Origin: PALSA-894 sp049698215
GTDB lineage: Bacteria; Pseudomonadota; Alphaproteobacteria; Rhizobiales; Xanthobacteraceae
Reading direction: 5' to 3'
DNA: 26,439 nt
Assembly: GCA_049698215.1 (NCBI GenBank)
Contig: JBAVXH010000203.1
Coordinates: forward strand, 1-26,439
Shown here: one piece after another, positions 1-7,401 of the stretch
Numbering within the stretch: position 1 is the stretch's first letter
Layout of the letters: every line of letters starts with the position of its first letter
Program-made: the position numbers and the translations under genes
Notes under the pieces: generated by a model
What the model saw: only the letters and a program-made list of their open reading frames with translations
The model's database searches: none
Told to the model about the DNA's origin: nothing

Positions 1-810
1 CCGCAGGTGTTCGCGCAAGCACAGCCGGCCGGGGCCGTTCCGGGATTGCCGGCGGGCGCCAAGGTCGGATTCTACGAGAAGGGAGGCGTCCGCATCCGCT
101 ACGCCGAGATCGGCTCGGGCTTCCCGCTGCTGGCGACACCCGGCGGCGGGCTGAACTCGGCCATCGCGGTCTGGGCGCGCGCGGTGATCAACATCCCGGA
201 GGAGTTCAGAGGCGACTTCCGCGTAATCACCATGGACCAGCGCAACGCGACGGGCGGCGCGTCCACCGGGCCGGTGCCGGTCGACGATCCCTGGGGCGCG
301 TTCGCGGCCGATCAGCTCGGCGTGATGGACCATCTCGGCATCGACAAATTCTTTTTCTTCGGCAACTGCATCGGCGGCCCGTTCGCGATGAAGCTGATGG
401 AGCGCGCGCCGCAGCGCGTCGTCGCGGCGATCCTGAGTCAGCCGGTCGGGCACAAGCCGGAGAAGCCGGACTACATGTACGACGCCGGCCAGACGGTCTG
501 GGGCAAGGAGCTGCGCGAGCGCCGGCCCGACGTCTCGACGGAGACCATCGAGAAATATCTGCACAATCTTTACCGCGTGCGGCCGGACTTCGTGTACAGC
601 GTGTCGCGCGAATTCGCGAAGTCGTGCCAGACGCCGATGATCGTGCTGCCCGACGATGTCGTCGCGCATCCGCTGCAGGTCTCCATCGACATCGCCTCGC
701 TCTGCCCGAACGCGGAGATCACAGTGTATCCGTGGAAGGAACCGGCCGATCTGAAGGCCCGCACCATCAACCGCGCGCGCACATTCCTGAAGGGGCGCCA
801 GACGGCGTAG
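1..810 (+). CDS. Alpha/beta hydrolase with Cys at the nucleophile position, 5' end open
   Basis: The reading frame is open to the left edge. A GTG at position 7 is the first possible start inside the window, but the first residues look like the end of an export signal or linker, so the true start is probably outside. Counting from that GTG, the protein has an alpha/beta hydrolase fold pattern: a first strand with GSGFPLL (36-42), an oxyanion-type GGG stretch (46-48), and the nucleophile elbow GNCIGG with Cys at 121. Most family members have Ser there; Cys is known from dienelactone hydrolases. The C-terminal part lacks an obvious GxxH-type histidine; the segment DDVVAHP (about 217-223) is the only clear Asp/His candidate. 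Substrate is unknown. It converges with the next gene, 58 bp away. The family call is solid and the function open. Confidence 0.8.
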   Translation, partial: PQVFAQAQPAGAVPGLPAGAKVGFYEKGGVRIRYAEIGSGFPLLATPGGGLNSAIAVWARAVINIPEEFRGDFRVITMDQRNATGGASTGPVPVDDPWGAFAADQLGVMDHLGIDKFFFFGNCIGGPFAMKLMERAPQRVVAAILSQPVGHKPEKPDYMYDAGQTVWGKELRERRPDVSTETIEKYLHNLYRVRPDFVYSVSREFAKSCQTPMIVLPDDVVAHPLQVSIDIASLCPNAEITVYPWKEPADLKARTINRARTFLKGRQTA

Positions 811-825
811 AAGGAAGGGTTGCTT

Positions 826-862
826 GCGGCTGGACGGTGTTCAAGTCCGCGCCGCTATCGGC
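826..862. repeat. Possible degenerate third copy of the dispersed 90-bp repeat
   Basis: This short stretch between two convergent genes resembles the middle of the repeats at 1778 and 6585. Shared pieces are GGCT, a TGTTC/CGTCC-like block, TCCGCG and GCTATCGGC. The match is short and imperfect, so it may be chance. Confidence 0.3.
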
Positions 863-868
863 ATGCCC

Positions 869-1711
869 TCAGTTGAGGTGGCGATCGAGAAACTGGTGCA
901 GGCGGTGACGTGCATTGTCCGCTGCCTCGCCGTTGTATTCCAGCCAGTGACCAAACAAGGTCGTGCCGGGCTGGAGGTGCGGGTAAAAGAATCCATGGTG
1001 CGCGCCGGGATAGACAACGAGCTCGACTGGCGGCCCGTCGTTGCCCCAGCTGGCGATTTTCCTGGAGCAGTCTGCCGCCGGCGTCCAATCGTCGAGAGCC
1101 CCGATGAAGATGAGCGTGGGTATCCCCGGACGCGCCACTGCGGCCTGACATGGAGGATAGAACGCAGCCGCCGCCCGGAACCGTAAGTTGCCTGCAGGGA
1201 CGAACGGTTCGAACGCATTGGGCTCCGCCACAGAGAGGGTAACCCGAGCGCCAGCCGAGAAGCCGACCGCAGCCACGCGTTGTGGATCGACGAAGGTTTG
1301 GCGGCCTAAGAAGACGAGAGCCCCGTAGGCATCCGGCCTGCGCGTCAGGAAGGTGGCAAACGCGGTTGATGTGCAGGCATGATCGATGCCACGCGTCGCA
1401 TAGCTGTCAACAAGCAGGATGACATAGCCCCGTTCGACAAGGTCATCGGCCAACCTTTGCTTTGTCGTGTCATGCATCCCGGCGCAGCCGTGCAGTCCGA
1501 CGATGGCGGGAAAGGGACCTGCACCATCGGGCTTGGCCAGAAAGCCCTGGATGCGGTCGCCCCGAATGAGCCCGCCCGAAACGAGCCGTTGAGAGGCGCT
1601 TTCAAACTCGACGCGCTCCAGCGGACCAGCCAAGGCGTCAACGACCACGACACTTGCGAGACACCAAAACATCAGCCCCAAGGCCGCTGGATTAGTGACA
1701 ACTGTGCGCAA
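869..1711 (-). CDS. Secreted dienelactone hydrolase family protein
   Basis: The 280-residue product begins with a hydrophobic stretch (about 10-28, ending DALAG) that fits a Sec signal peptide, so it likely acts in the periplasm. It matches the dienelactone hydrolase (DLH) branch of alpha/beta hydrolases: HGCAGM loop near 74-79, nucleophile elbow GFSAGA with Ser152, acid in GALDDWTP (Asp near 207-208), and histidine in GAHHGF (238-239). This gives a full Ser-Asp-His triad, unlike the Cys in classical DLH. The start is a TTG at 1711; an ATG at 1672 would leave only part of the signal. The physiological substrate is not evident. The gene is convergent with the hydrolase at the window edge and lies downstream, on the same strand, of the SDR gene, separated from it by a repeat. 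Confidence 0.85.
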   Translation of the reverse strand: MRTVVTNPAALGLMFWCLASVVVVDALAGPLERVEFESASQRLVSGGLIRGDRIQGFLAKPDGAGPFPAIVGLHGCAGMHDTTKQRLADDLVERGYVILLVDSYATRGIDHACTSTAFATFLTRRPDAYGALVFLGRQTFVDPQRVAAVGFSAGARVTLSVAEPNAFEPFVPAGNLRFRAAAAFYPPCQAAVARPGIPTLIFIGALDDWTPAADCSRKIASWGNDGPPVELVVYPGAHHGFFYPHLQPGTTLFGHWLEYNGEAADNARHRLHQFLDRHLN

Positions 1712-1777
1712 GGGAGGCTCCCTTGAGTGGCCGCCGAACAGCGTAAGCGCAATGCTGTGGCGCTGCCACTCCGCTTC

Positions 1778-1870
1778 TGGCCCGCAGCCGGCTTTGGAAG
1801 ACGTCCAACTCCGCGGCGCTATCGGGGGCGAAGCGGGCGTTAAAGGCTGCGATATCGTCGGCGTGTTCTG
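1778..1870. repeat. Dispersed repeat, copy A (about 90 bp)
   Basis: It aligns with 6585-6671. Both begin with the same 18 bases (TGGCCCGCAGCCGGCTTT) and share GCTATCGG, GGCGAAGCGG, and GCTGCGATATCGTCGG, separated by small indels. On the - strand copy A can be read as an open frame, while copy B needs frame changes. It lies between the SDR stop and the start of the dienelactone hydrolase-like gene. Confidence 0.7.
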
Positions 1871-1924
1871 GAGCGCATTTATCGAGCGCGAATGAAGGGC
1901 CAGCAGGCCAACAGGGCCGCAGTC

Positions 1925-2734
1925 TCAATATCCGGGACGCGGCACCAGCTCCATCAGCATGGTATTGAGGCCGCCATCGACGAGAAGCTCTGCTCCGTTC
2001 ACGTAGCTGGCACGGTCGCTTGCGAGGAACAGGGCAGCTTGCGCGATGTCGTCCGGCTCGCCGATGCGGCGCGTCGGGATCAAGGCTTTGCGTTTTTCCT
2101 CGAATTCCGTGTTCTCATAGAAGGCCGCCGAAAGCGGCGTACGAATGAGACCAGGCAGGATGGCATTGCTCCTCACCCCGCGCGCTCCCCATTCCACGGC
2201 GAGCTGCTTGGACAGCTGGAGAACGCCGGCCTTCGACGCGCTGTACGCACCGCTGCGGGGCTGCGTGTTGGTGCCAGCGATCGACGCGATATGGATGATG
2301 CTGCCGCGACCGGCCTTTATCATGTCGGGACCGAAGGCCTGCGCCGCAATCAGATAGCCGGTCAGATTCACGGCGAGGACTGCGTTCCAGCCTTCAATCG
2401 AGACGGTTTCCAGCGGTCCGGGGCGCAGAATACCGGCGTTGTTTACGAGAATGCCGCTCGCCCCGAGCCGTCCCGTGACCTCGCGAGCGACCGCGCTGAC
2501 GGCGTCTTGACGGGTCACATCGCAAGTGAAGGCGATGGCAGTTCCCCCTGCCGCAGTCAGCCGCGCGGCGACAGTCGCGGCGGCTTCGCCATCACGGTCA
2601 ACGACGGCCACCTTCGCTCCGGCTTTCGCGAAGCCATTCGCGATCGCGGCCCCGATGCCGCTGCCCGCGCCGGTGACCACCGCCACGCGCCCCGAAAGAT
2701 CAAGCCAATCGTGCTGTTCACGCTGCATCGACAT
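1925..2734 (-). CDS. Short-chain dehydrogenase/reductase (classical SDR)
   Basis: This is a 269-residue classical SDR with an NAD(P)-binding Rossmann fold. Visible motifs are the glycine-rich TGAGSGIG (21-28), NNAG (98-101), the structural Asn in AVNLTG (123), catalytic Ser near 151 and YSASK with Tyr164 and Lys168. The C-terminal segment has the usual PG...T pattern and ends in a VDGG loop. An Asp (VVDRDG, about 46) at the end of the second strand suggests preference for NAD over NADP. The ATG at 2734 is chosen because it leaves the usual short leader before the first strand; a GTG at 2782 would add 16 residues and has no ribosome binding site. The substrate cannot be read from sequence. It diverges from the coiled-coil gene. 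Confidence 0.88.
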   Translation of the reverse strand: MSMQREQHDWLDLSGRVAVVTGAGSGIGAAIANGFAKAGAKVAVVDRDGEAAATVAARLTAAGGTAIAFTCDVTRQDAVSAVAREVTGRLGASGILVNNAGILRPGPLETVSIEGWNAVLAVNLTGYLIAAQAFGPDMIKAGRGSIIHIASIAGTNTQPRSGAYSASKAGVLQLSKQLAVEWGARGVRSNAILPGLIRTPLSAAFYENTEFEEKRKALIPTRRIGEPDDIAQAALFLASDRASYVNGAELLVDGGLNTMLMELVPRPGY

Positions 2735-2835
2735 TGAGGATTCCGCCGCGAGTGAGAACTCGTCAACTATGTTCGTCAGCACATTCGCAAACTGTTTAGG
2801 CTATCAACGGGTAAATCGATTGCGGAGAATTTTCG

Positions 2836-3618
2836 GTGGTGCCATCCCGGCCATCGAGACTTATGGCGCATGATCGGGCCTGGCGTAACCTCGCCAGCCG
2901 TCCGATCAGCCCGCAAAACGTCGTGACGAAGGCGTGGCCGGAGGCGAAAGGCGCTTTCACCCCGGACGCATCATCGGCCTCCCCTGAAACCGCCGGCATC
3001 CCGGAGCCAAACCGCGACCGCGCCACTCTCCCGGTCGCCATGATGGTGATGGTCGGCGTGAGCTTCGGTGGAGTTCTCGGCCTGGCGGGGTGGCCCGTGC
3101 TGCAGGCCTTCGGGCTGGTCAACGAACCGGCCATCGAGACGGTGCAGCGGAACCAGGCCGAGCTGATGTCCCGGCTCGACGCGACGGTTGCGAGCTTAAG
3201 CGCCCGCGTCGCCTCCACCAGCGACAAACAGGAGGCCGCCAGCCAGTTCATGGCGGAGATCGACGCCCGCTTCGTTGCGCTGCGCAAGAGCATGCGCGAA
3301 CTGCGCGACGCACAAACTGCGGTCAATGACTCCTGGCTTCAACCGGTGGCGGAGCTGAACGCGGCGGCCACGAAGGCACGCGGCGATATCGTCCGGTTGC
3401 GCGCCTCGCTCGACGAGTTGAGCCGGCTACGCCACCCGGAGGTGGCCGCGATCAGCGCGCGGATCGATCGGATCGAGCAGGCGATGGTCCAGCCCAAATT
3501 GCCTGGCGCGATACGCGGTTCGATCCAGGCGACAGTGGAGCGTCCTCGGTCTCTCGCCTCGGCCGAGCGTTCATCGGCGGCGGATGGGCATCTCTTCGAT
3601 CTGAAGCTCGCCCAATAG
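2836..3618 (+). CDS. Membrane-anchored coiled-coil protein of unknown function
   Basis: The product has about 260 residues. A proline- and charge-rich N-terminus (1-64) is followed by one hydrophobic segment (about 65-88), then a long helical region (about 95-215) with heptad-like Leu/Ala/Ile spacing in stretches such as ELMSRLDATVASLSARVAS, and a short polar tail. This predicts an inner-membrane protein with a periplasmic coiled coil. The start is either GTG at 2836, which has GGAGA upstream, or ATG at 2863. I do not recognise a named family. It is transcribed divergently from the SDR gene, and its 3' end faces the small Tat gene across a palindromic repeat. Confidence 0.75.
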   Translation: MVPSRPSRLMAHDRAWRNLASRPISPQNVVTKAWPEAKGAFTPDASSASPETAGIPEPNRDRATLPVAMMVMVGVSFGGVLGLAGWPVLQAFGLVNEPAIETVQRNQAELMSRLDATVASLSARVASTSDKQEAASQFMAEIDARFVALRKSMRELRDAQTAVNDSWLQPVAELNAAATKARGDIVRLRASLDELSRLRHPEVAAISARIDRIEQAMVQPKLPGAIRGSIQATVERPRSLASAERSSAADGHLFDLKLAQ

Positions 3619-3644
3619 CGCAAGCTCGCGGCGCACGCCTCTCG

Positions 3645-3720
3645 TCCGCTCATGCCCGCGAAAGCGGACATCCAGCTCTTGGCCAAAGCACTGGGTCCCC
3701 GCTTTCGCGGGGACGAGCGG
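3645..3720. repeat. REP-like palindromic element, type I copy 1
   Basis: Two sub-hairpins sit inside an outer stem. The left half reads TCCGCTCATGCCCGCG then AAGCGG; the right half has the near-perfect hairpin GTCCCCGCtttcGCGGGGAC followed by GAGCGG, which pairs with the leading CCGCTC. It lies between two convergent genes. Related copies are at 7402 and 14154. Confidence 0.8.
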
Positions 3721-3752
3721 GTTGACCCGCGCCACCCGGCTAAGCGGACGGG

Positions 3753-3965
3753 CTATTTCTTCCTCTTCTTCTTGTAATTGCGCCGATTTTGTCGCCGCGC
3801 CACGCCGGCAACACTGCCGGGGGACAGCGGACGGCCAACGACGGCTTCGGCTTCGGTTGCGGTGAGCACCGTCGCCGGCACTGCGAGGCTTGCGGCAGCC
3901 GCCAGTCCAAAAACGGAAAGCATCCTTCGGCGCGAAATCGCTTCCAATCCGATCTTTTCGTTCAT
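3753..3965 (-). CDS. Small Tat-signal protein with a strongly basic tail
   Basis: The 70-residue product starts at ATG 3965, supported by GGAGG six to seven bases upstream; an upstream in-frame start at 4040 lacks this. The N-terminus has the twin-arginine motif SRRRMLS (11-17) followed by a hydrophobic alanine/leucine segment and a TEAEA-type cleavage site near 41. The predicted mature part is only about 29 residues and very basic, ending RRNYKKKRKK, with no acidic residue. This implies export by the Tat pathway, unusual for such a short passenger. Similar small Tat-signal proteins with Arg/Lys-rich tails occur in Bradyrhizobium relatives; their function is unknown to me. It is a single gene between two divergent/convergent boundaries. 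Confidence 0.75.
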   Translation of the reverse strand: MNEKIGLEAISRRRMLSVFGLAAAASLAVPATVLTATEAEAVVGRPLSPGSVAGVARRQNRRNYKKKRKK

Positions 3966-4233
3966 CAGACCCTCCAGGTTGATTTCGAAAGCCTGACGGC
4001 AAGCGTGGACGAGCGATATCATCCTTAGGGGCGACGGCATTATCCCTTAGTGAGTTGATCGAGCGTTCGCGCTTGCCGCCTCTGGCCGCCGACTACCATC
4101 GGCTCGCCGATCGGCTGAGATTTGTGTGTCCAGCCTTTACGTTCGTATCGTTGCGATATGCGCAAGGCCACTGTCGCTCGCGGGCCGGAGGGCGTCACGA
4201 TGCAGTCCCGAACATCACCTAACGGGTCCTCGC

Positions 4234-4338
4234 ATGACACGCTTACACACAGTGGAACCGGTGATCGTTAGCTTTGGAACAATGGCCCTCTTCGTGCTGG
4301 GCATCGGGGCCGTGCTGGCCGCCTGGATGTTCACTTAA
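4234..4338 (+). CDS. Single-helix membrane microprotein, 34 residues
   Basis: This short frame starts at ATG 4234 and encodes a polar N-terminus (MTRLHTVEP) followed by one transmembrane segment (about 10-32) rich in Val, Leu and Ala and ending AAWMFT. The amino-acid composition is clearly membrane-like rather than random high-GC translation. A longer frame starting at 4126 exists, but its extra N-terminal part looks non-coding. The ribosome binding site is weak. It is followed after 19 bp by a second microprotein of the same design, which suggests a two-gene unit. Function unknown. Confidence 0.55.
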   Translation: MTRLHTVEPVIVSFGTMALFVLGIGAVLAAWMFT

Positions 4339-4357
4339 AGGACGCCGGAGAACAGCG

Positions 4358-4468
4358 GTGGCCGATCAAGCTGGGCTGCGGCGTATAGGCTTTGCCTTCT
4401 CCGGTATCGTCGCGATTGTTGTTGCCGTCGCGGCGTTCATCGTCTCGGCAAGCATGGGTGTGCTGTAG
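4358..4468 (+). CDS. Single-helix membrane microprotein, 36 residues
   Basis: The start is GTG 4358 with GGAGA about eight bases upstream. The product has a short charged head (MADQAGLRRIG) and a long hydrophobic helix (about 12-35, with IVAIVVAVAAFIV), ending SASMGVL. It directly follows the 34-residue membrane microprotein on the same strand. The good Shine-Dalgarno site and the pure transmembrane composition argue for a real gene; there is no recognisable family. Confidence 0.55.
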   Translation: MADQAGLRRIGFAFSGIVAIVVAVAAFIVSASMGVL

Positions 4469-4601
4469 CGAGAGCGCCAACCCCGCGATCCCCGCAGCCC
4501 GATCAGCTCCGCGAACGGCGGATGCGGCGAGCAGCGTGGGTCCGACAAGTCCAGGATCAGGCTCTCGATCGAGGCGGCCTCCGCGGTGATGGCGCATGAA
4601 C

Positions 4602-6503
4602 CTAAGCCGCGAGAGCGCCTGCGATCGCCTGATCGGCTTTCGCCGGCAACTCGAAATGAAAAACTGCGCCCTTGTTCGCTGCTCCAGCGGTGACCCAAAT
4701 TCGCCCGCCGTGGTTGTCGATGATCGAGCGGCAGATCGAGAGCCCCATCCCCATGCCCTGCGATTTGGTCGTGAACAGCGGATCGAAGATGCGCTCCCGG
4801 TCGGGTGCGCTGATCCCCGGTCCGGTGTCCTCGACGGACACGTGAACCATGTCGGCGGGGCTCCGGTTCGTTTGAACCTTCAGGACGCGCGGCTCAACCG
4901 CGCGCATCGCGTCCGCGGCGTTCACGATCAGATTGAGGATCACCTGCTGCAGCTGGACTGCGTCTCCGGTCACCACGGGGAGTTCCTGGTCGAGCTGCGT
5001 CTCGACCCGCACGCCGTCCTTTTGCAGGTCGAGGTGCAGCAACGCCAAGACCGTGTTGATCAGGTTGTTGAGGTTGATCGCGGCTCTCTCATTGATGCTT
5101 TTTTTGAACATCGCGCGAACGCCGGTGATGATGTCGCCGGCATGCTGACCGGCATTCACGATATCGGTCAGCACATCGCGAATCTTGTTCACGTCAGGCT
5201 TTTCGACCGTGAGCCAGCGCAACGCTGCGCTCGCTTTCAAAACCATTCCGGTGATCGGCTGGTTGATCTCGTGCGCGATCGAGGCCGACAACTGCCCCGC
5301 TGTTTCCAGGCGGTTGACGTGCGCGAGTTCGGCCAGGGCGTTGCGCGAGCGGAGCTCGGCCAGCGAGCGCCGCCGGTGCTCATAGAGCAGCCAGGAGATC
5401 AGGCCGGCCTGCAGGAGGATCGCCGCGATGGTGACGAGTATCGGCAGCCTGTACTGATCCCAAATGCTCGGGTCGCGGAAGAGAATTTCGCTGCCCGGCG
5501 GCAGGCGGCTCTCGCTGATGCTCCAGCGCTGCATTTCCTGCCAATTGAACTTGGGTGCCGCAAATGGGAGCGGTGGCAATTTGATATCGCCGGGCTTCTC
5601 GCCGCCCAGGATACGAACAGCGACCGCCGCTGTTTCCTTGCTCCCTTGCGCCACCGAGTGCATGGGGCCGCCGACCAGTCCATCATTAAAGAACGCGTCA
5701 TCGTAGGAGAAGATCGGAGCGTTCGCCGCGGCGTGAAGCCTCGCCAGCGCCGTGTCTCCCACGTGCACGACGCCGGCGGCATCAACCAGCATCAGTTCCC
5801 AGAAGATCGCGGTATGCGGCGGCAGCCTGGCTGCGTGTCGCAGGATGTCTTCAAACGACAGGTGGTCGGTCCAGGTCAGCGCGAGGCGGTTTGCGAGCGG
5901 CTCCCGGATCTTGCCGATCTCCTCCTTCCAGAATTTCTCGATGGGCGAAGTACCAACGACGACGATCACGTTCTTCGTATCGGGCAGCACGTGAAGGATG
6001 TTTTCGAAGGCAGCCAGATAATCGATGTTGACGGCAACGACGGCATCATTGGGAGTCAAGGCCGAATAGTCGACGCGGCGATAATCGACTGCCGTGAACA
6101 CCATCGGTGTATCGGCAAAAAGACTCGCCCGATGCCGCTGCACGAAGGCGGCGGCGGGCGCGCCGATGCTCACGATCAAGTCGAGCGGTTTGCTGGCGTG
6201 GAGCGCGCGAAAGTATTCGACCAAAGGCGCTTCGGGATTTTCATCGGTCGAGCGCGCGGTGACCAGCGCGTGGTCGGTGAAATCCAGCTGCCAGGGCGAC
6301 TGACGCTGCAATTCCGCGCGAATGGTTCGCGCGTATTCGTCCCACGGCTTGAAGTCGCGGCCGAAAGAATGCAGCACCATCACGCGCTTGGGTTCGGCGG
6401 CCAGCGCAATTTCACACGCAAGCAGCACCAGCAGGCAGAAGATCACGCCTGCCGCCGGGCGAACGGTGGGACGGTAAGTCATTACCCAACCCAAACTCCA
6501 CAT
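4602..6503 (-). CDS. Orphan sensor histidine kinase with ABC substrate-binding-like periplasmic sensor
   Basis: The 633-residue protein starts with a signal/transmembrane segment (about 17-36), followed by a periplasmic region of some 310 residues that resembles the ABC-transporter substrate-binding family PF04392 (opening KRVMVLHSFGRDF, then strand-rich segments such as LDLIVSIGAPA). A second membrane helix lies near 348-372. The cytoplasmic part has a HisKA domain with H-box SIAHEINQP (His near 410) and a HATPase domain with N-box NLIVNAADAM (about 528), G1 DTGPGI (about 563), F-box FDPLFTTK and G2 GMGMGLS (about 586). Autophosphorylation on His is expected. No response regulator is adjacent, so the partner is unknown. 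Start choice is uncertain: ATG 6503 or ATG 6482, both leaving the signal segment intact. Confidence 0.9.
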   Translation of the reverse strand: MWSLGWVMTYRPTVRPAAGVIFCLLVLLACEIALAAEPKRVMVLHSFGRDFKPWDEYARTIRAELQRQSPWQLDFTDHALVTARSTDENPEAPLVEYFRALHASKPLDLIVSIGAPAAAFVQRHRASLFADTPMVFTAVDYRRVDYSALTPNDAVVAVNIDYLAAFENILHVLPDTKNVIVVVGTSPIEKFWKEEIGKIREPLANRLALTWTDHLSFEDILRHAARLPPHTAIFWELMLVDAAGVVHVGDTALARLHAAANAPIFSYDDAFFNDGLVGGPMHSVAQGSKETAAVAVRILGGEKPGDIKLPPLPFAAPKFNWQEMQRWSISESRLPPGSEILFRDPSIWDQYRLPILVTIAAILLQAGLISWLLYEHRRRSLAELRSRNALAELAHVNRLETAGQLSASIAHEINQPITGMVLKASAALRWLTVEKPDVNKIRDVLTDIVNAGQHAGDIITGVRAMFKKSINERAAINLNNLINTVLALLHLDLQKDGVRVETQLDQELPVVTGDAVQLQQVILNLIVNAADAMRAVEPRVLKVQTNRSPADMVHVSVEDTGPGISAPDRERIFDPLFTTKSQGMGMGLSICRSIIDNHGGRIWVTAGAANKGAVFHFELPAKADQAIAGALAA

Positions 6504-6584
6504 CAGTTTGGCACGTGCGAGCCTTCGCGCAAGGTCCAGCCATCAGCGCTCCAACACGGCTTCACGTTCATCGATGTCAGGAAT

Positions 6585-6671
6585 TGGCCCGCAGCCGGCT
6601 TTTGACGATGTTCGGGTCCGCGCTATCGGCGGCGAAGCGGAGTCAAGCTGCGATATCGTCGGTGTGCTCTG
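6585..6671. repeat. Dispersed repeat, copy B (about 87 bp)
   Basis: It is an imperfect direct copy of 1778-1870: identical first 18 bases, then a diverged block, then GCTATCGGCGGCGAAGCGG and GCTGCGATATCGTCGG. Three- and two-base gaps relative to copy A break any common reading frame. It lies upstream of the histidine kinase gene and just before the 53-residue gene. Confidence 0.7.
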
Positions 6672-6700
6672 CATCGGTAATATGGTAAGCTGCGCAAAAG

Positions 6701-6862
6701 ATGAGCAGCGCAGACTACTATCGTGCCGAAGCGCGGCGCTGTCTTCAGCGCGCCGAGGAGATTTCCGATTCAGACATGAAGCGTGGCTGGCTGAGCTTGG
6801 CGATAGAATACGAGCACCTCGCCAAGGTGTTGGAAGAGCGTCAGAAGCGGAAAGACTTCTGA
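6701..6862 (+). CDS. Small conserved-type hypothetical protein, 53 residues
   Basis: ATG 6701 to TGA 6862 encodes MSSADYYRAEARRCLQRAEE... ending ERQKRKDF. The sequence is a charged amphipathic helical hairpin typical of a family of short Hyphomicrobiales proteins that begin with a D-Y-Y-R-x-x-A-R-R-C motif and often have an LA.EYE.LA segment; here AIEYEHLAK (34-42). No signal or membrane segment. A clear Shine-Dalgarno site is absent (AAAAG just upstream). Function unknown. It is a stand-alone gene facing the YkvA-family gene, which is convergent. Confidence 0.7.
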   Translation: MSSADYYRAEARRCLQRAEEISDSDMKRGWLSLAIEYEHLAKVLEERQKRKDF

Positions 6863-6961
6863 CCCCACTCCCCGGAGGCGGCAAGCGCGCCGACATCGCC
6901 GCGAGCGAGCAGATTGAGATCGTGCTGCGCGCGCGGCGGATCAGCTTCGGAATGACAGCGC

Positions 6962-7339
6962 CTAGACCCGCTCCATCGCGCGCCGGGCCGCCTCGCGATG
7001 CGCCGGGCGGATGTGGTTTGCCACCATGCGCAGCGCCGTCGCCAGGATCGCCGCATCGTCGGCGAAACCGAGCAGCGGCATGATGTCGGGGATCGCGTCG
7101 AACGGCAGCACGAAATAGGCGAGCGCGCCGATGAGCGCCGCCTTCACCTGGACCGGCGTGTCGCGATCGAACGCGCAGTAGTAGGCGGCGAGCAGATCCT
7201 CGGCGAACGGCAGCCGCGCCGCAAAGCGCTTCAACTTGCGCCAGAACTCGCGGCGCACCGTCTCCTCGTCGCGCGCAACGCGCTCGGCGTCGGGCGCCGA
7301 GAAATCGGCTTCATTCCAGGCGGCGGTGCGGTCGGCCAT
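6962..7339 (-). CDS. YkvA family protein (DUF1232)
   Basis: The 125-residue protein has the DUF1232 core with VQVKAALIGALAYFVLP (about 76-92) followed by the signature FDAIPDIMPLLGFADDAA (about 93-110). This motif, a hydrophobic hairpin with conserved D-x-I-P-D, defines the YkvA family of small membrane-associated proteins of unknown function. The C-terminus is basic. The ATG at 7339 is supported by GGAGGAA just upstream; the frame continues to 7447 but that part comes from the neighbouring palindromic repeat. It is a single gene, convergent with the 53-residue gene. Confidence 0.85.
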   Translation of the reverse strand: MADRTAAWNEADFSAPDAERVARDEETVRREFWRKLKRFAARLPFAEDLLAAYYCAFDRDTPVQVKAALIGALAYFVLPFDAIPDIMPLLGFADDAAILATALRMVANHIRPAHREAARRAMERV

Positions 7340-7401
7340 GGGTTCCTCCAGCGCCCGGTATGTGGCGATGGATCGCGGCGGGCACAAGGCGGAAACCTTC
7401 T

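Noticed and set aside
1692..1928. A 78-codon - strand frame
   Set aside because: It covers the dispersed repeat and has no homologue I recognise; treated as repeat DNA, possibly a relic.
1892..2737. A 281-codon + strand frame
   Set aside because: It is the antisense shadow of the SDR gene, which has all expected catalytic motifs.
4040..4240. A 66-codon - strand frame
   Set aside because: No motif, no ribosome binding site and it overlaps the divergent regulatory interval.
4596..6605. A 669-codon + strand frame, longer than the histidine kinase on the other strand
   Set aside because: Its translation is rich in Arg, His, Asp and Gly without motifs, while the - strand frame has all histidine kinase motifs. 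It is an antisense shadow of high-GC coding DNA.
6508..7083. A 191-codon + strand frame spanning a repeat and the 3' end of the YkvA-family gene
   Set aside because: The translation is low-complexity Arg/Ser/Pro-rich and overlaps the better supported 53-residue gene and the DUF1232 gene.
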